From the NCBI RefSeq assembly GCF_020991275.1, contig NZ_JAJLQY010000001.1, forward strand, positions 930,001 through 994,000: a stretch of DNA of 64,000 nucleotides, read 5' to 3'. The notes below the pieces were generated by a model. The model did no database searches. It saw only the letters and a list, made by a program, of their open reading frames with translations, and had not been told where the DNA came from. The stretch comes from Actinocorallia sp. API 0066. GTDB taxonomy: Bacteria > Actinomycetota > Actinomycetes > Streptosporangiales > Streptosporangiaceae. Both the position numbers and the translations under genes were made by a program. How positions within the stretch are numbered: position 1 is the first letter of the stretch; each line of letters starts with the position of its first letter. Shown here one piece after another: positions 51,157-59,527 of the stretch.

Positions 51157-52185
51157 TTACCTGACCTTGGCGACGGCCTCGTCGATGAGCGGCAGGAAGC
51201 GTTCGATCGCCCACGGCACGGTCAGCGGGTTGATCATCGAGGAGGCGGTGACGAACGGCTGCTCGGTCGGCGCGACGATCGCGCCGTTGGCGATGGCCGG
51301 GATCGCCTTGTACAGCGGCTGTGCCTCGATCTCCTTGCGGTTCTTCGCGTCGCTGTAGAACGTGAAGACGATGTCGGTGTCCTTGAGCTTGTCGGCGTTC
51401 TCCAGGCCGATGACAGCCGACTCGGTGCCTTCGACCTCCTCGAACGTCTCGACGACCGGGTCGGGCCGCAGGCCGAGCGCGGCGACCATCTCGGCGCGCT
51501 GCTCGGTCGGGAAGAAGACGCCGAGGGTGCCGGGGCCGGTGTTGTAGATGTAGGAGAAGGTGTACTTCGGGTAGTCCGGCCGGGTCGCGGCGGCGTCCGA
51601 GAGCCGCTTCTTGATGTCGCCGATGAGGTCCTCGCCCTCGTCGGCCTTGCCCAGCGCCCTGGACACGATCTTGATCTGGTCCTGCCACGGGGTGCTCCAC
51701 GCGGCGCCCGGGTAGGCGACGACGGGGGCGACGTCGCTCAGCAGGTCGAACTGCTCCTGGGTGACGCCTGACCACGCGGCGAGGATGACGTCGGGGTCGA
51801 GTGCGACGATGGCCTCGATGTCGAGTTCCTCACCGCCGGTGAACTGCTCGGGCAGCTCGGCGCCCTTGGACCTGACCGCCTCGTAGATCCACGGCAGGTA
51901 GCCGGTGTCGTCGCTGCCCCATGTGTACTCCTCGATGCCCACCGGGATGGTGCCGAGCGCGATCGCGGTCTCGGTGGAGCCCTGGCCGAGCGTGACGACG
52001 CGCTGGGGCTCCTCGGTGATGACGGCCTCGCCGAGCGAGCTGGTGATGGTGACGGGGAACGCCGCGGCGGAGGGCCGCTCCGGGGCGACCTTGTCGTTCT
52101 CGCCGGATCCGCACGCGCCGAGCAGGAGCGTGAGGGACGCGGCGGCCGTCGCCACGAGGGCGGAGCGGCGCGGGAGGCTGAGCAT
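51157..52185 (-). CDS. Iron-siderophore-binding lipoprotein
   Basis: A 342-residue FepB/FecB-type binding lipoprotein (lipobox LLGAC, Cys near residue 25). Characteristic segments: PQRVVTLGQGSTETAIALGTIPVG, LDIEAIVALDPDVILAAWSG and QPFVTASSMINPLTVPW near the C-terminus. It captures ferric siderophore outside the membrane and hands it to the two FecCD permeases. First gene of the operon; AAGGA precedes the ATG and a DtxR-type iron box lies 60-80 nt upstream. Confidence 0.9.
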   Translation of the reverse strand: MLSLPRRSALVATAAASLTLLLGACGSGENDKVAPERPSAAAFPVTITSSLGEAVITEEPQRVVTLGQGSTETAIALGTIPVGIEEYTWGSDDTGYLPWIYEAVRSKGAELPEQFTGGEELDIEAIVALDPDVILAAWSGVTQEQFDLLSDVAPVVAYPGAAWSTPWQDQIKIVSRALGKADEGEDLIGDIKKRLSDAAATRPDYPKYTFSYIYNTGPGTLGVFFPTEQRAEMVAALGLRPDPVVETFEEVEGTESAVIGLENADKLKDTDIVFTFYSDAKNRKEIEAQPLYKAIPAIANGAIVAPTEQPFVTASSMINPLTVPWAIERFLPLIDEAVAKVR

Positions 52186-52245
52186 GGAGGTCCTTGCGAT
52201 TCGGGCATGCGAAAACCGGCTGGGGGGACAACCGGAAACGGTAAG

Positions 52246-52264
52246 TTAGGCGAGCCTAAGCTAA
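52246..52264. promoter_or_regulatory. Iron box (DtxR/IdeR/DmdR-type operator)
   Basis: TTAGGCGAGCCTAAGCTAA matches 15 of 19 positions of the consensus TTAGGTTAGGCTAACCTAA and contains the perfect palindrome TTAGGC-GA-GCCTAA. It lies 61-79 nt upstream of the siderophore-binding lipoprotein gene. In iron-replete cells an Fe-bound DtxR-family repressor should block transcription of the uptake operon here. Confidence 0.88.
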
Positions 52265-52386
52265 CCGGACAGCTACGGCAACTCGCCCTTAGGGCACCCC
52301 AACGAACGATCCGGGACGGATGTGTCCCGGACGGCCGGGACCCGGGTCACTGTCCGGGGCACCCGCCGCGCGGATCTGATGGCGGC

Positions 52387-52977
52387 ATGCGACGACTCCC
52401 GGCGGCGCTGACCGCCTGCCTCGCGGCCGTGACGGTCTCGGGGTGCTTCGTGTCCTACCCGGACGCCCCCGAGCCCAGGCGGCCCGCCTCCGCGCCGGGA
52501 AGCCGGACCCTGCGCCTGCCCGCCGAGGCGGGCGGCCTGACGAGGGTGCCCGAGCGGAAGCCACGGAAGATCGACTTCGGACCTCCCCGGTTCGTCGGGA
52601 AGACCGTCAGCGCCTACTACCACCGGCCCGGCATCGACCCCGGCGCCCACCCGGCGGACCTCACGTGGGTCGTCGCCGTGGAGACGGCGCCGGCCGCGTC
52701 CGACGACCTCAGGAAGCGGCTGCTGCGCCAGGTGCTCGGCCGCGAGAACGACGACGCCGCCCTCCACGCCGAGACCGGCAGGGACGCCCCCGGCCCGCTC
52801 GGCGGCGTCTCCTACTGCGGCTTCGACGGCGTGCCTGAGGACGGCGCCGTGGTGTGCGCGTGGTCCGACCGGGCCAGCGCGGGCGTCGCCACCTTCCCGA
52901 GCGCGGCCAACAACGAGCCGGGACTCGCCGAGGCCGTCCGGCTGTTCGTCGCGTTCAGGCACGACATCGAGGGGTGA
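52387..52977 (+). CDS. Putative lipoprotein of unknown function
   Basis: A 196-residue exported lipoprotein: signal peptide MRRLPAALTACLAAVTVSGC with lipobox VSGC (Cys near residue 20), a Pro/Arg-rich linker, then a globular domain with two Cys (SYCGFDG and VVCAWSD) probably bridged. No family recognised. ATG at 52387 directly starts the signal peptide. It is divergent from the siderophore operon and could share its iron-regulated intergenic region, though the iron box is 123 nt away. Confidence 0.65.
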   Translation: MRRLPAALTACLAAVTVSGCFVSYPDAPEPRRPASAPGSRTLRLPAEAGGLTRVPERKPRKIDFGPPRFVGKTVSAYYHRPGIDPGAHPADLTWVVAVETAPAASDDLRKRLLRQVLGRENDDAALHAETGRDAPGPLGGVSYCGFDGVPEDGAVVCAWSDRASAGVATFPSAANNEPGLAEAVRLFVAFRHDIEG

Positions 52978-52981
52978 GTGC

Positions 52982-53797
52982 TCAGGCGGGCCGGGAGAGC
53001 AGCTCTTCGAGGCTCTTCGCGTGGTGCCCGGTGGCACGCTCGACGGTGTGGCTGACGGCAGACAGCTCACCCGTCCCGATGGCCTGGTAGGACGTCACCC
53101 AGCCCTCCACCTCCCAGGCGGGGGCGCCGTAGATGTCGCGGGTGCCGTAGGCGTCCTGGACCGTCTGGTCCACGTAGTCGACGCCGAGGAGGCGGGCGAC
53201 GGTGGCCAGGGACAGCGCCTCGGGACCCGTCACGTCGTAGCGGCGGCCCCGGTGCAGCTCGGCGCGCGGCAGGATCGCGGCGGCGACCGCGGCCACGTCG
53301 TCCCGCGCGACGAACGAGCAGCGGCCCTGCCCCGCCGGGCCCTTGATGACGCCGTCCTGCACCAGGTGCGGGACGAGGTCCAGGTAGAGGTTCTGGCGCA
53401 GGAACGTGAAGTCCAGGCCGGAGGCGCGCAGATACACCTCGGTCGCCCAGTGGTCGCGCGCGAACGTGAACGTGGCGTCCTCGGCTGCTGACAGGAACGA
53501 CAGGTAGACGACCCGGCTGACGCCCGCCGCGCGTGCCGCGTCTATCGCCGTCTTGTGCCGGGCGACCCTGTCGGGCGCCTCCTTGGCCGAGACGAGGAAC
53601 AGCGTGTCCACCCCGGTGAGCGCCGCCGTCATCGTGTCGAGGTCGTCGTAGTCGCCGCCCAGGACGGGCTCCGCGCCGGGCAGCTCCGGCAGCCGTGACG
53701 GATCCCGCGCGACGAGCCGCTGCTGGTGCCCGGCCTTGGCGAGCAGCCGCGCGACGCGCCCCCCGACGTTGCCCGTCGCCCCCGTCACCCCGATCAT
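52982..53797 (-). CDS. NmrA-type NAD(P)-binding protein (atypical SDR)
   Basis: A 271-residue atypical short-chain dehydrogenase. The NAD(P)-binding motif is GATGNVGG at residues 5-12. The fold shows VDTLFLVSAKEAP, RVVYLSFLSA and a substrate-domain C-terminus. Family members include redox sensors (NmrA) and quinone reductases (QorB); the catalytic Tyr-xxx-Lys is not evident. It is the third gene of an operon with a HipA-like kinase and a DUF3037 protein; its ATG overlaps the DUF3037 stop (ATGA). Function unknown. Confidence 0.82.
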   Translation of the reverse strand: MIGVTGATGNVGGRVARLLAKAGHQQRLVARDPSRLPELPGAEPVLGGDYDDLDTMTAALTGVDTLFLVSAKEAPDRVARHKTAIDAARAAGVSRVVYLSFLSAAEDATFTFARDHWATEVYLRASGLDFTFLRQNLYLDLVPHLVQDGVIKGPAGQGRCSFVARDDVAAVAAAILPRAELHRGRRYDVTGPEALSLATVARLLGVDYVDQTVQDAYGTRDIYGAPAWEVEGWVTSYQAIGTGELSAVSHTVERATGHHAKSLEELLSRPA

Positions 53798-54162
53798 GCG
53801 CGGACCAGCCTTTCGAAGAGATGGTCGAGTGTGCCGTCCGGATCGCCCGTCATGCCCGGATGGACCGGGCCGGGCTGGACGATGGTGCTGCGGGGGGCGG
53901 TGAGCCAGCGGAAGCGGCGGCCCAGGGACTCGGCGGCGGCGTGGTCGTCGCCCGCGCAGTGCGCGGCGATGCCCGCCAGCGCGCGGCGCACCTCGGTGAG
54001 CGCGGCGGCAGGGGCGAACGCCCGCATCCGCGCCTCGTCGTCGGTGAACCTGACCCCGAGGTAGTCATGCTTCTGACAGTAGACGACGACCCCGACATTC
54101 AGGCATTCGCCCCGTTCGAGGTCGGGGATGAACCGCAGGACGGCGTACTCGTAGGGGGTCAC
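53794..54162 (-). CDS. DUF3037 protein
   Basis: A 122-residue protein of the DUF3037 family: an N-terminal YAVLRFIPDLERGECLNVGVVVYC segment, then FTDDEARMRAF and a helical tail. It is commonly encoded next to HipA-like kinases, as here: its GTG overlaps the HipA-like gene stop (GTGA). By analogy it may be the partner or substrate of the kinase. No enzymatic motif is visible. The longer upstream frame is a shadow of the kinase gene. Confidence 0.8.
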   Translation of the reverse strand: MTPYEYAVLRFIPDLERGECLNVGVVVYCQKHDYLGVRFTDDEARMRAFAPAAALTEVRRALAGIAAHCAGDDHAAAESLGRRFRWLTAPRSTIVQPGPVHPGMTGDPDGTLDHLFERLVRA

Positions 54163-54905
54163 GGCAGCCACGCCCTCGGGTCGGCGGCGCGGGCCAGCAG
54201 CTGGGCCACGTAGGCGTCGCGGACGGCCCCGGCGTCGGCGAAGCCCGGCTCGCCGTCCAGCCACCGGTCCGGCACCAGCGCGACGACCTCGCGCAGCAGC
54301 TCCTCGGTGATGCGAGGCAGCAGTTGGGCTTCGGCGCCCTTGAGGTCCTTCGCCCACGGCTTGAACACGTGGTCGTCCACGTCGTAGGGCCTGCCGACGA
54401 GCTTGGCCGCCGACTTCCACGCGTGGTGGAAGTACAGGCTGGCGCCGTGGTCGATGAGCCAGACGTCGCCGTGCCACACCAGCATGTTCGGGTTGCGCCA
54501 ACTGCGGTCGACGTTGCCGATGAAGGCGTCGAACCACAGGACCCGGCTGGCGAAGCCCGCCTCGGGCGTCCAGGCGAGCGGGTCGTAGCCGAGCGAGCCG
54601 GGCAGGAAGTCCACCCCGAGGTTCCAGCCCGGGGAGGCGTCCAGGAGGTCCTGGACCTCCTCGTCGGGCTCGTGCCTGGCCATCACCGGGTCGAACTCCA
54701 GGACGACCAGCTCGGGCACGGCGAAGCCGAGCCGGCGGGCCAGCTCGCCCGCGATGATCTCGGCGTTCAGGGCCTTGCGGCCCTGCCCGGCTCCGGTGAA
54801 CTTGGCCACGTACGTGCCCAGGTCGGCGGCTTCGACGAGGCCGGGCAGCGACCCGCCTTCGCGGAGCGGCAGCACGTACCTGGTGGCTTGGACGATCGGC
54901 AACAC
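54159..54905 (-). CDS. HipA-like protein kinase
   Basis: A 248-residue stand-alone HipA-like kinase domain. The ATP-binding Lys is in TYVAKFTGAGQG. The catalytic loop is IGNVDRSWRNPNMLV (Asp and Asn retained) and the metal-binding Asp is in WLIDHGASLYF. It is much smaller than HipA toxins (about 440 residues) and lacks the N-terminal HipA_N and DNA-binding partner HipB. It heads an operon with DUF3037 and an NmrA-type protein. It may phosphorylate a small molecule or protein; whether it is a toxin is unknown. Confidence 0.8.
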   Translation of the reverse strand: MLPIVQATRYVLPLREGGSLPGLVEAADLGTYVAKFTGAGQGRKALNAEIIAGELARRLGFAVPELVVLEFDPVMARHEPDEEVQDLLDASPGWNLGVDFLPGSLGYDPLAWTPEAGFASRVLWFDAFIGNVDRSWRNPNMLVWHGDVWLIDHGASLYFHHAWKSAAKLVGRPYDVDDHVFKPWAKDLKGAEAQLLPRITEELLREVVALVPDRWLDGEPGFADAGAVRDAYVAQLLARAADPRAWLP

Positions 54906-54936
54906 CCGCCCAGGCTAGTACGGCCGTCGAGGGGTT

Positions 54937-55389
54937 TTACGGCGCGTAGATCTGGTAGGCGAGCGTGATGCGGCCCTTGGTGTTCCACTGGAGTCCCCAC
55001 TGGGGGTTCATCACGGGGCGGTCCACCGCCTTGCGCAGCGACTTCAGGCCGACCTTGCGCATGGCGAGCCCGCTGTCGGTCGGGACGATGAGGCAGATGA
55101 CCGCCTTCTTGGCGAACCCGCGGGTCTTCTTCTTGCCGACCGGCTTGTAGTAGCCGTCGCCGAACTCGCCCTTGGTGAGCTTGGTGTACCTGCCGGTGAG
55201 CGAGCCGTACGGGTGCTTCTTGCGGGCCTTGCCCACGCCGCCCGGCTTCACGTCGATGATCTTCTGGAACTTGGGCTGCTTGGCCAGGGAGCATGCGGGC
55301 TTGCGCTCGGGAGTGGCGGAGGCGGCCGTCGCGGGGACGACCGCCAGCGGCACGGTGAGCGCGACGACCGCGGCCAGGATTGTTCGCAT
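54937..55389 (-). CDS. Secreted basic protein of unknown function
   Basis: A 150-residue exported protein: signal peptide MRTILAAVVALTVPLAVVPATAASA, then a Lys-rich mature protein (KPGGVGKARKKHPYG, KKKTRGFAKKAVICL) with two Cys. Lys, rare in this GC-rich genome, is unusually frequent, giving a very basic pI. It starts 68 nt downstream of the oxidoreductase gene stop and ends 31 nt before the HipA-like gene. No domain recognised. Confidence 0.65.
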   Translation of the reverse strand: MRTILAAVVALTVPLAVVPATAASATPERKPACSLAKQPKFQKIIDVKPGGVGKARKKHPYGSLTGRYTKLTKGEFGDGYYKPVGKKKTRGFAKKAVICLIVPTDSGLAMRKVGLKSLRKAVDRPVMNPQWGLQWNTKGRITLAYQIYAP

Positions 55390-55456
55390 CTGAACCCCAT
55401 CGTGAAGATTGTCTGGGGTGTTTGATGCGGGCGGGTGCCGTGTGGTTCCGGCGGGT

Positions 55457-56338
55457 TCAGATCCGGTGGATGACCTCGTCGGCGAACCGCTCCATCGTGG
55501 CGATCTTCAGCTCGACGCCGGTGCCGTACTTCTCCTTCTCCCGCGGCGTCGCCGTCCACCAGGGCGCGGCCAGCGTCGAGGAGACGCCCCGGTCGCGCCA
55601 CTTGCGGTACAGCTCCGCGGACGGCATCGCCGCGATGGGGGCGACGACGTCGAAGCCGTCAAGGGAGCGGCCGTGCGCGGCCAGGAGGCCCTCCAGCTTC
55701 ACCAGGAGGGCCTCCAGGGCCTCCTCGGAGTAGACCCGGTTGCCGATCCAGCCGTCGCCGATCCGGGCCGCGCGGCGCAACGCGTGGTCGCTGTCGCCGC
55801 CGATGTAGACCGGCACCGGCGCGGCCGGGGCCGGCGCGATCCGCAGCGGGCCGAAGTCGAAGAACTCGCCGTGGTGCTCGACGTCCTCCCCGCGCCACAC
55901 CTCGCGCAGCGCGGGGATCATCTCGTCCAGGCGGCGGCCCCGGGTGTGGAAGTCCTGGCCGGTCTGGAGGAACTCGTCCTTGCACCAGCCGACCCCCGCG
56001 CCCAGGGTGACCCGCCCGCCCGACAGGACCGAAGCCGTCGAGACGGCCTTGGCGACGGTGAAGAAGTCGCGGGCCACCGGGATGTAGACGTTCGGGGCGA
56101 ACCTGACCCGTTCCGTCACCGCGGCCATGGCGCCGATCGTCACCCAGACGTCCGGCCAGTGCGTCTCGGCCCTGTAGGGCGGCTTCCCCGTCTTGGAGTA
56201 GGGGTAGGCCGCCTCGTACTCGGCGTAGAAGACGTGGTCGGAGACGGTGACGGTGTCGTAGCCCAGCCGGTCGGCCGCGCGGGCCAGCGGAAGGTACTCG
56301 GCCGTGTCGGCGAAGGAGGAGCCGAGCCAGAAGCGCAT
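55457..56338 (-). CDS. LLM-class (luciferase-like) F420-dependent oxidoreductase
   Basis: A 293-residue TIM-barrel enzyme of the luciferase-like monooxygenase family, F420-dependent branch: LARAADRLGYDTVTVSDHVFY, TERVRFAPNVYIPVARDFFTVAKAVSTAS, and GGRVTLGAGVGWCKDEF, with the C-terminal VPVYIGGDSDHALRRAARIGDGWIG. ATG at 56338 is used. It lies 10 nt downstream of another LLM gene, so the two are co-transcribed. A hydride-transfer or oxygenation role on a hydrophobic substrate is inferred. Confidence 0.85.
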   Translation of the reverse strand: MRFWLGSSFADTAEYLPLARAADRLGYDTVTVSDHVFYAEYEAAYPYSKTGKPPYRAETHWPDVWVTIGAMAAVTERVRFAPNVYIPVARDFFTVAKAVSTASVLSGGRVTLGAGVGWCKDEFLQTGQDFHTRGRRLDEMIPALREVWRGEDVEHHGEFFDFGPLRIAPAPAAPVPVYIGGDSDHALRRAARIGDGWIGNRVYSEEALEALLVKLEGLLAAHGRSLDGFDVVAPIAAMPSAELYRKWRDRGVSSTLAAPWWTATPREKEKYGTGVELKIATMERFADEVIHRI

Positions 56339-56348
56339 CTGCCGGGCC

Positions 56349-57599
56349 TCAGTCGGAGAACTCGGGGATGACGTGCTCGGCGAACAGCTCAAGGTTCCGC
56401 TTCACCGTGTCCAGCGGAAGCACGCCCTGCTGGCCCTGCATGAACAGGCCGAACCACTCCAGGTCGGGCATCCGGTCGAGCATGCGCTGGATGCCGCGCT
56501 TGACGTCGTCGGGTGTGCCGAGCAGCGCCATCTCGACCTCGTTCATGCGCTTGAAGTCGCCCTTCTCCGCGCTGATCGGCTTGAACTTGTCGTCCTCCTT
56601 CTTGCGGAGGACCTCCAGGTAGCCGAACGGGCCGAAGAACGAGGCGAAGTCCTTCTGCATGCCCTTGCCGTAGGTGTTGATGGCCTCCTCGCGGGTCTCG
56701 GCCATCCCGACGATCTTGAGAATGCCGGTGTGCTCGCCCAGCTTGTAGATCTTGCCGAGCTTGGCGCACTCGTCCTGGTACAGCTTGGCCTTCTTGGCGT
56801 GCTCGTCCGGGTTCGGGGTGAACATCCAGGGGAGGATGCCCTCCTGCGCGGCGCGGATGACCGAGCGGTCCGACACGGTGAACGGCTGCCACAGCTCCGG
56901 ATGCGGGTACTGGTACGGCTTCGGGCACACCGAGATGCCCTGGATGACGCCGTCGTCGTCGATCTCGCCGGGGGTGCCGAACTTCTTGGTCCAGTCCTGG
57001 GCGGGCCAGCCCTCGATGCCGGAGAACGGCCTCGGCACCTCGTAGTCCAGGACGTCGCTCTTGTAGCGGAGGAGGTCCTCCGACCACGCGAGCTTCATGA
57101 TCTTCAGCACCTCGCCGAAGACGTCGAAGTTGCGGTTGTCGGTGGCCGAGCCGTCCGAGCGGGCCGCGACCGCGTCCCAGCGTTGGCCGAGCACCTGCAT
57201 CCAGCGGTTCTGGTAGCCGCGCGCGACGCCCAGGCGTAGGCGGCCCTTGGAGAAGTGGTCGAGCAGGGCGACGTCCTCGGCCGCGCGGATCGGATCCCAG
57301 GCGGGGAGCACGATGCCGAGCGGGGCGAGCAGGATGCGTTCGGTGCGGGCGGCGAGGTCGGTGAGGAACATCAGCGGGTTGACCGAGAACTCGAAGCCTT
57401 CCGAGTGGAAGTGGTGCTCGGTCATCATCAGCGCGTGGAACCCGACCTGGTCGGCGAGAACGGCGATCTCGCGGACCTCGTCCAGCAGGTTCTGGTAGGA
57501 CTCCACGTCCCGGCCGATCGGGCGCTTGGCCACCGCGTTCTCCTCAGCGGCCCAGCCCGAGCCCGGGATCTGCGGGTTGAGGAAGATCGAGAACTTCAC
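56349..57599 (-). CDS. LLM-class flavin-dependent oxidoreductase (alkanal monooxygenase-like)
   Basis: A 416-residue luciferase-like protein: N-terminal KFSIFLNPQIPG, then FHALMMTEHHFHSEGFEFSVNP, RILLAPLGIVLPAWDPIRAAEDVALLDHFSKGRLRLGVARGYQ. The central FTVSDRSVIRAAQEGILPW insertion resembles the LuxA/B-like bacterial enzymes. It probably uses FMN. GTG at 57599 has GAGGAG upstream. A palindromic CAAG-N6-CTTG site (57673-57686) about 75-90 nt upstream matches one in the hydrolase/oxidoreductase divergent region, suggesting common control. Confidence 0.85.
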   Translation of the reverse strand: MKFSIFLNPQIPGSGWAAEENAVAKRPIGRDVESYQNLLDEVREIAVLADQVGFHALMMTEHHFHSEGFEFSVNPLMFLTDLAARTERILLAPLGIVLPAWDPIRAAEDVALLDHFSKGRLRLGVARGYQNRWMQVLGQRWDAVAARSDGSATDNRNFDVFGEVLKIMKLAWSEDLLRYKSDVLDYEVPRPFSGIEGWPAQDWTKKFGTPGEIDDDGVIQGISVCPKPYQYPHPELWQPFTVSDRSVIRAAQEGILPWMFTPNPDEHAKKAKLYQDECAKLGKIYKLGEHTGILKIVGMAETREEAINTYGKGMQKDFASFFGPFGYLEVLRKKEDDKFKPISAEKGDFKRMNEVEMALLGTPDDVKRGIQRMLDRMPDLEWFGLFMQGQQGVLPLDTVKRNLELFAEHVIPEFSD

Positions 57600-57672
57600 G
57601 GCGCATGCTCCTCGCGGTCGTCGGCGTCCGAGTGGGATTCGGCTCTCGCAAGTCTGGCAAAGCCCGGTCGAA

Positions 57673-57686
57673 CAAGCAAGCGCTTG
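57673..57686. promoter_or_regulatory. Palindromic operator, copy 1 (CAAGCAANNGCTTG)
   Basis: CAAGCAAGCGCTTG lies upstream of the 57599 LLM gene. It contains the perfect core CAAGCGCTTG (57677-57686) and matches copy 2 (58613-58626) at 12 of 14 positions. CAAG...CTTG palindromes are typical of TetR-type regulators of lipid and sterol catabolism in actinobacteria. No TetR gene is in the window. Confidence 0.6.
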
Positions 57687-57791
57687 GGCGATTACTTCCG
57701 GATGTGACGCCAGGCACACGCCCCTCCGGACGACGACACCCCTGCCCGGAGCGTGCCTTCGGGGCGTCGCTGTCAATCCGCCCGAAAAGGG

Positions 57792-58598
57792 TCAGGTGGT
57801 GTGGCGTTCGCGGCGGGCCAGGCGGGTCAGCCAGGCGCGGAGGATGTGGAGGAACTCGGCGGGGCGTTCCTCGTGCAGGCGGTGGCCGTTGCCGGGGAAG
57901 ACGTGCGTCTCGGCGCCCAGGGCCGTGTGCTCCCAGGCCGCGCGTTCGGCGTCGGCCCACAGGGACAGGACGGGCTGGGTCCTGCGCTTCAGGTACGCCT
58001 CCGACTGCGGGCGGACGCCGATCTGGCCCTCCGCTACGAACAGCGCGGCGAACACCTCGGAGAGGACGTGCGCGGGGGTGCCGAGAAGCTTGCGTTCGTG
58101 CCAGGCGCGGATCACGGGCGGCGTCGCGGACGTGTAGAGCGTGGCGTCCATGGCGAGGGCCGTCTCGTGGGGGTTCGCGCGCAGGCTCTCGGCGTACTGC
58201 GGCATGAAGGAGGCGACGTCCTCGCGCAGCCCGTAGCCGGGGTCCACGGTGACGACGGCCCGCACCAGCTCCGGATGCTCGACCGCGAGGATGCTGGCCA
58301 CCTGCCCGCCCAACGAGTGCCCCACGACGACGGCCTTGGGGACGTCCAGGCGGACGAGGAGGGAAGCGAGATCCTCGGCCATCTCGGTAGGCACGTTGCC
58401 CGTCTCGGGGGCCGAAGAGTAGCCGTGCCCGCGCAGGTCGGGGGCGATGACACGGAAGTCCCGCGTCAGGTCGGGGAGGTGCCACACCCAGTCGTGCGAG
58501 TCGGCGCCCATACCGTGCACGAGGACGAGCGCGTCGGCGTCGCGCGGCCCGTCGTCGGTGTGGAAGAGGCGGACGTCGCGGAGGTCGGCGAACGGCAT
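57792..58598 (-). CDS. Alpha/beta hydrolase
   Basis: A 268-residue soluble hydrolase: oxyanion motif VLVHGMGADSHDW, RGHGYS, nucleophile Ser in VVGHSLGGQ, acid probably in LSLWADAER, and His in GNGHRLHEERP. The family spans epoxide hydrolases, esterases and C-C hydrolases, so the substrate is open. ATG at 58598 has AAGGAG upstream and is divergent from the 58641 oxidoreductase gene across a 42-bp region holding a perfect palindrome. The two are probably co-repressed. Confidence 0.88.
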   Translation of the reverse strand: MPFADLRDVRLFHTDDGPRDADALVLVHGMGADSHDWVWHLPDLTRDFRVIAPDLRGHGYSSAPETGNVPTEMAEDLASLLVRLDVPKAVVVGHSLGGQVASILAVEHPELVRAVVTVDPGYGLREDVASFMPQYAESLRANPHETALAMDATLYTSATPPVIRAWHERKLLGTPAHVLSEVFAALFVAEGQIGVRPQSEAYLKRRTQPVLSLWADAERAAWEHTALGAETHVFPGNGHRLHEERPAEFLHILRAWLTRLARRERHTT

Positions 58599-58612
58599 GG
58601 CAACTCCTTGAG

Positions 58613-58626
58613 CAAGCAATTGCTTG
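58613..58626. promoter_or_regulatory. Palindromic operator, copy 2 in a divergent promoter
   Basis: CAAGCAATTGCTTG is a perfect 14-bp palindrome centred in the 42-bp gap between the divergent hydrolase and LLM genes. It ends 2 nt before a TACAGT element (58628-58633) that could be the -10 of the 58641 gene, placing the operator between -35 and -10, where a bound repressor would block RNA polymerase. GTACAGTAC just downstream is another short palindrome. Confidence 0.65.
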
Positions 58627-58640
58627 GTACAGTACCGGAC

Positions 58641-59513
58641 ATGCGCCTCGGCATCACCATGTTCGCGACCGATCACACCATGCCGCCCCACGAGCTGGCC
58701 ATCGCGGCCGAGGAACGCGGCTTCGCCTCCCTGTACCTGCCCGAGCACACCCACATCCCGACCTCACGGCTCACCCCCGCCGCCGCCACACCGGAGACGA
58801 CCGGCGCGGGCGAGGCGCGGTTCCTGCGCGGCACGTCCGGGGACGAGACGCTGCACGAGTCGTACGCGCGCAGCCTCGACCCGTTCGTCGCGCTGGCGGG
58901 CGCCGCCGCCGTCACGGCCACGCTGACGCTCGGTACAGGGGTCGCGCTGATGGCGCAGCGGGAGCCCATCGTCACGGCCAAGGCAGCCGCGACCCTGCAC
59001 CACCTGTCGGGCGGGCGTTTTGTTCTGGGTGTCGGCTACGGCTGGAACCGGGAGGAGGCGGCGGGGCACGGCGTCGTCTGGCAGGAGAGGCGGGCGCTCG
59101 TGCGGGAGCGCGTCCTCACGATGCGCTCGCTGTGGCGGGACGAGGTCGCCTCCTTCGAGGGCGAGCACGTGCGGCTCGCGCCGAGCTGGGCGTGGCCGAA
59201 GGGCGACATCCCGGTTCTGTTCGGCGGAGGCGCGGGCCCCAGGCTGTTCGCCGCGATCGCCGACCACGGCGACGGCTGGATGCCGATCGGCGGCGCCGGG
59301 CTCACCGAGGCGCTCCCCAGGCTGGCCGCCGCCTACGAGACGGCCGGACGCGACCCGTCCACCGCCGTCGTCATCCCCTTCGGCACCCTCCCCACCCCCG
59401 GCAAACTCGACCACTTCGCCTCACTCGGCATCCGGGAGACCGTCCTGCGCGTCACCGCCGCCGACCGCGACACCGTCCTCCGCGAACTCGACGCCCACAC
59501 CCGCTACCTCTGA
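58641..59513 (+). CDS. LLM-class F420-dependent oxidoreductase
   Basis: A 290-residue luciferase-like protein of the F420-dependent branch: AAEERGFASLYLPEHTHIPTS, LGTGVALMAQREPIVTAKAAATLHHLSGGR, FVLGVGYGWNREE, and VLFGGGAGPRLFAAIADHGDGWMP. The start ATG at 58641 lacks a ribosome-binding site and follows TACAGT by 7 nt, so a leaderless mRNA is likely. It is divergent from an alpha/beta hydrolase gene, with the palindromic operator between them. It is part of a three-LLM catabolic block. Confidence 0.88.
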   Translation: MRLGITMFATDHTMPPHELAIAAEERGFASLYLPEHTHIPTSRLTPAAATPETTGAGEARFLRGTSGDETLHESYARSLDPFVALAGAAAVTATLTLGTGVALMAQREPIVTAKAAATLHHLSGGRFVLGVGYGWNREEAAGHGVVWQERRALVRERVLTMRSLWRDEVASFEGEHVRLAPSWAWPKGDIPVLFGGGAGPRLFAAIADHGDGWMPIGGAGLTEALPRLAAAYETAGRDPSTAVVIPFGTLPTPGKLDHFASLGIRETVLRVTAADRDTVLRELDAHTRYL

Positions 59514-59527
59514 TCGTCGTAGCGGGG

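Noticed and set aside
54159-54905. A classical hipBA toxin-antitoxin module
   Set aside because: No HipB-like DNA-binding gene is adjacent and the kinase lacks the N-terminal HipA domain and normal length.
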